Shown: one piece after another, positions 62,392-64,000 of the stretch
Layout of the letters: every line of letters starts with the position of its first letter
How positions within the stretch are numbered: position 1 is the stretch's first letter
Assembly: GCA_917880885.1 (NCBI GenBank)
Contig: OU862927.1
Location: forward strand, 35,429,571 to 35,493,570
Direction: 5' to 3'
From: Limnephilus marmoratus
Lineage: Eukaryota > Arthropoda > Insecta > Trichoptera > Limnephilidae
DNA: 64,000 bases
Notes under the pieces: generated by a model
The model's database searches: none
Told to the model about the DNA's origin: nothing
The model's input: the letters and a program-made list of their open reading frames with translations, nothing else
Made by a program: the position numbers and the translations under genes

Positions 62392-64000
62392 AATATTGGA
62401 GTTTTACCTACCATTAAAACTCTTATTATGTTGCCTTCCTTATCCAGAATATTCCTTAGTGAGAGATGACATCTCTGTTTCTATCCGATTTCGGTCTTTC
62501 TTCTCCTTTTACCTTCTTGAAATATTCAAATTTCGCGCGATTTTTCGTCCCTCTATGATCGCAATTACTGCCGCCAACAGCTAAGCGTACGCAAGCATCG
62601 GCGCGACGCCATTTTCCTCAATTGTAGTCTCACCAGACAGGGGATGAGGAATATTCTGGATAAGGAAGGCAACATAATAAGAGTTTTAATGGTAGGTAAA
62701 ACTCCAATATTATGTAGTGCCGTTCCTTATCCAGAATATTCCTTAGTGAGAATTGTCTGCTATCGTCTGGTGGCAGTGTTGATGCCAATTGTGATCACCT
62801 TCATAAAGAAGCGCCGGTTGGAGGTCTGCCCTCACAATGATCGCTTCTCCTTCTGTCTCCAGAAATGGAGGGCCTTTGGGGGTCTGCCCCCCTCAGGCGA
62901 ATGATTGGTTTAAACAGGCCTGTCAAGGATGACAAAGTCCCCGGCTCCTGAATATTGGACTGCCTTATTTCTTTTTTATAGTATTTTTGGAAGGTATTTT
63001 CATTCTGCCAATTTCCCTTTTCCAAAATGTCCTCTATTGAACAGTTTTCAAACCACTGAAGTGAAGCCACTGCTGACCTAGTGCTTCCCGCAGAGGCCTC
63101 AATACCAGCATCTCTAAGTATTGTCTTGACCCATCCACCGATAATTGTTCTAGAAGCTGCTTTGGTTGGACCTGATGTGGATAAAAACAAGTTATCAATA
63201 TTGGGTGCCTCTTGTCTCCTGTCCTTTGAGAGAACACACAGCTTCCTAAGCCAAAATACAGGATCGGTAAATTGATTTGATGAGGAGTTTAATCTCCATC
63301 CTGATTGTTGATACTTTGCAGAATCTGTCTTTGAACCAAATGCAGGCCATAAAATAATGTGATCATCCATATCAATAAAATGTTCCGAGGTTAATCTCAA
63401 AAGTGTCAGATCATGCACCCTTCGTCCTGAGGCTAACAGGAGTATGACTGCACACCTTCTGGATGCTTCAAATAAGGTTATAGTTTCTGGATTGTTAGTC
63501 TGAAGCCAAGAACATATTTGTCTCGGGTCCCATATTGTATCCCGTTGCACTTTAATCGAGCTGTTTACTATTCCTTTCATTACTTGCTTCACCACAATAT
63601 GGTTACTTAGTCTATTTTCATTATTTGGATTGCATAAAGTTGAAATAGCCGATTTATGCAAAGCTATAGTGCTAGGAGCTAAATTCAGCGATATTTTGAG
63701 ATGTGCTAGAAACTTTGCCAACTGAGCTCCCATTGGATCTCTGAAATTAACATGGTTGGATGAACACCATTCACGCCATCTAATCCACGCTGCTTTATAA
63801 GAAGCTTGCGTTGAAGTTCGCCAGCTGGATTTTAAAATCCCTCTTTCTCTATCAGACCATCCTTGCAATGCATCATCCCAGCCCCAATTTTCCACACTTG
63901 CAGTTCTAGTTGAAGTATTTGCTGGGGATGAGAGCCTGTGGTGGTATCTATCAGTATCTCTTGTAGATTCTTGATCTCCTGAGGTAGGCACAAGGCTCTC
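62392..64000 (-). mobile_element. DIRS-type retroelement, 3' part
   Basis: Tyrosine recombinase ORF (stop at 62801) read toward terminal repeats: a perfect 65-bp inverted pair (62392-62456, 62647-62711) and a third, direct copy of its TTATCCAGAATATTCC core at 62723-62751. DIRS elements combine such a recombinase with split inverted and internal complementary repeats. The reverse transcriptase part would lie beyond the right edge. Confidence 0.7.
62801..64000 (-). CDS. DIRS-type tyrosine recombinase, N-terminus off-window
   Basis: At least 396 residues, open to the window edge. SAM-like N domain with GWSDRERGIL, SYKAAWIRWREW and LHKSAISTLCNP. Catalytic domain: Arg in LASGRRVHDLTLL (about 191), STR (303-305) where the HxxR Arg is expected (the His position is Gly), and Tyr in FQKYYKKEI (337-338). 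It would integrate a circular DNA copy of the element. The part visible has no stop or shift. Confidence 0.8.
   Translation of the reverse strand, partial: ESLVPTSGDQESTRDTDRYHHRLSSPANTSTRTASVENWGWDDALQGWSDRERGILKSSWRTSTQASYKAAWIRWREWCSSNHVNFRDPMGAQLAKFLAHLKISLNLAPSTIALHKSAISTLCNPNNENRLSNHIVVKQVMKGIVNSSIKVQRDTIWDPRQICSWLQTNNPETITLFEASRRCAVILLLASGRRVHDLTLLRLTSEHFIDMDDHIILWPAFGSKTDSAKYQQSGWRLNSSSNQFTDPVFWLRKLCVLSKDRRQEAPNIDNLFLSTSGPTKAASRTIIGGWVKTILRDAGIEASAGSTRSAVASLQWFENCSIEDILEKGNWQNENTFQKYYKKEIRQSNIQEPGTLSSLTGLFKPIIRLRGADPQRPSISGDRRRSDHCEGRPPTGASL

Overview
The window looks like insect nuclear DNA, most likely from a moth or butterfly. Two genes encode a ZAD domain, the arthropod-typical zinc-finger-associated domain. 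The coding sequence is split by GT-AG introns. Three short elements have the TC...CTAG ends seen in lepidopteran non-autonomous Helitrons, and the DNA is AT-rich and full of transposon relics. No bacterial-type operon, rRNA gene or CRISPR array is present. Species cannot be named from the sequence alone.

Host genes. Four C2H2 zinc-finger genes can be assembled by joining exons whose splice sites and reading phases agree. Gene A (minus strand, 19640 down to 1327 or 3750) has an acidic, Asn/Ser-rich N-terminal half and five C2H2 fingers. Gene B (plus, 20779-34640) is a complete six-exon ZAD gene with seven fingers. A and B are divergent, with start codons about 1.1 kb apart. Gene C (minus, 55152 down to 51499) has three exons and three fingers. 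Gene D (plus, 60275 onward) is the 5' part of a second ZAD gene that leaves the window on the right. All four are probably sequence-specific DNA-binding nuclear proteins. A lone exon-like block (57139-57216, minus) may belong to another gene.

Mobile DNA fills most introns and spacers. There are two near-complete non-LTR retrotransposons: 4182-8465 (minus, inside the last large intron of gene A) and about 35697-40566 (plus, between genes B and C). Other retroelement remains include fragments of at least three more non-LTR families, a DIRS-type tyrosine-recombinase element cut by the right edge, a candidate solo LTR, and tRNA-derived SINE-like sequences. DNA elements include five hAT-like insertions with 8-bp target duplications, two TTAA-flanked elements, three Helitrons, TA/TATA-flanked MITEs and several fold-back elements. 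One poly(A)-ended repeat (family A) occurs about eleven times. Tandem arrays lie at 2584-3297, 41325-41690, 43245-43745, 55720-56740 (inside a hAT element) and 57275-58435.

Layout. 0-20 kb: gene A with its transposon-filled introns. 20-35 kb: gene B, with introns holding fold-backs, SINEs, a Helitron and a 2-kb DNA transposon. 35-51 kb: no host gene seen; retrotransposon, satellites, LTR and MITEs. 51.5-55.2 kb: gene C. 55.7-58.4 kb: a hAT element and a satellite. 60.3-64 kb: gene D, with a DIRS element in its third intron. Nested insertions, some with an uninterrupted relative elsewhere in the window, allow a relative order of insertion to be read.
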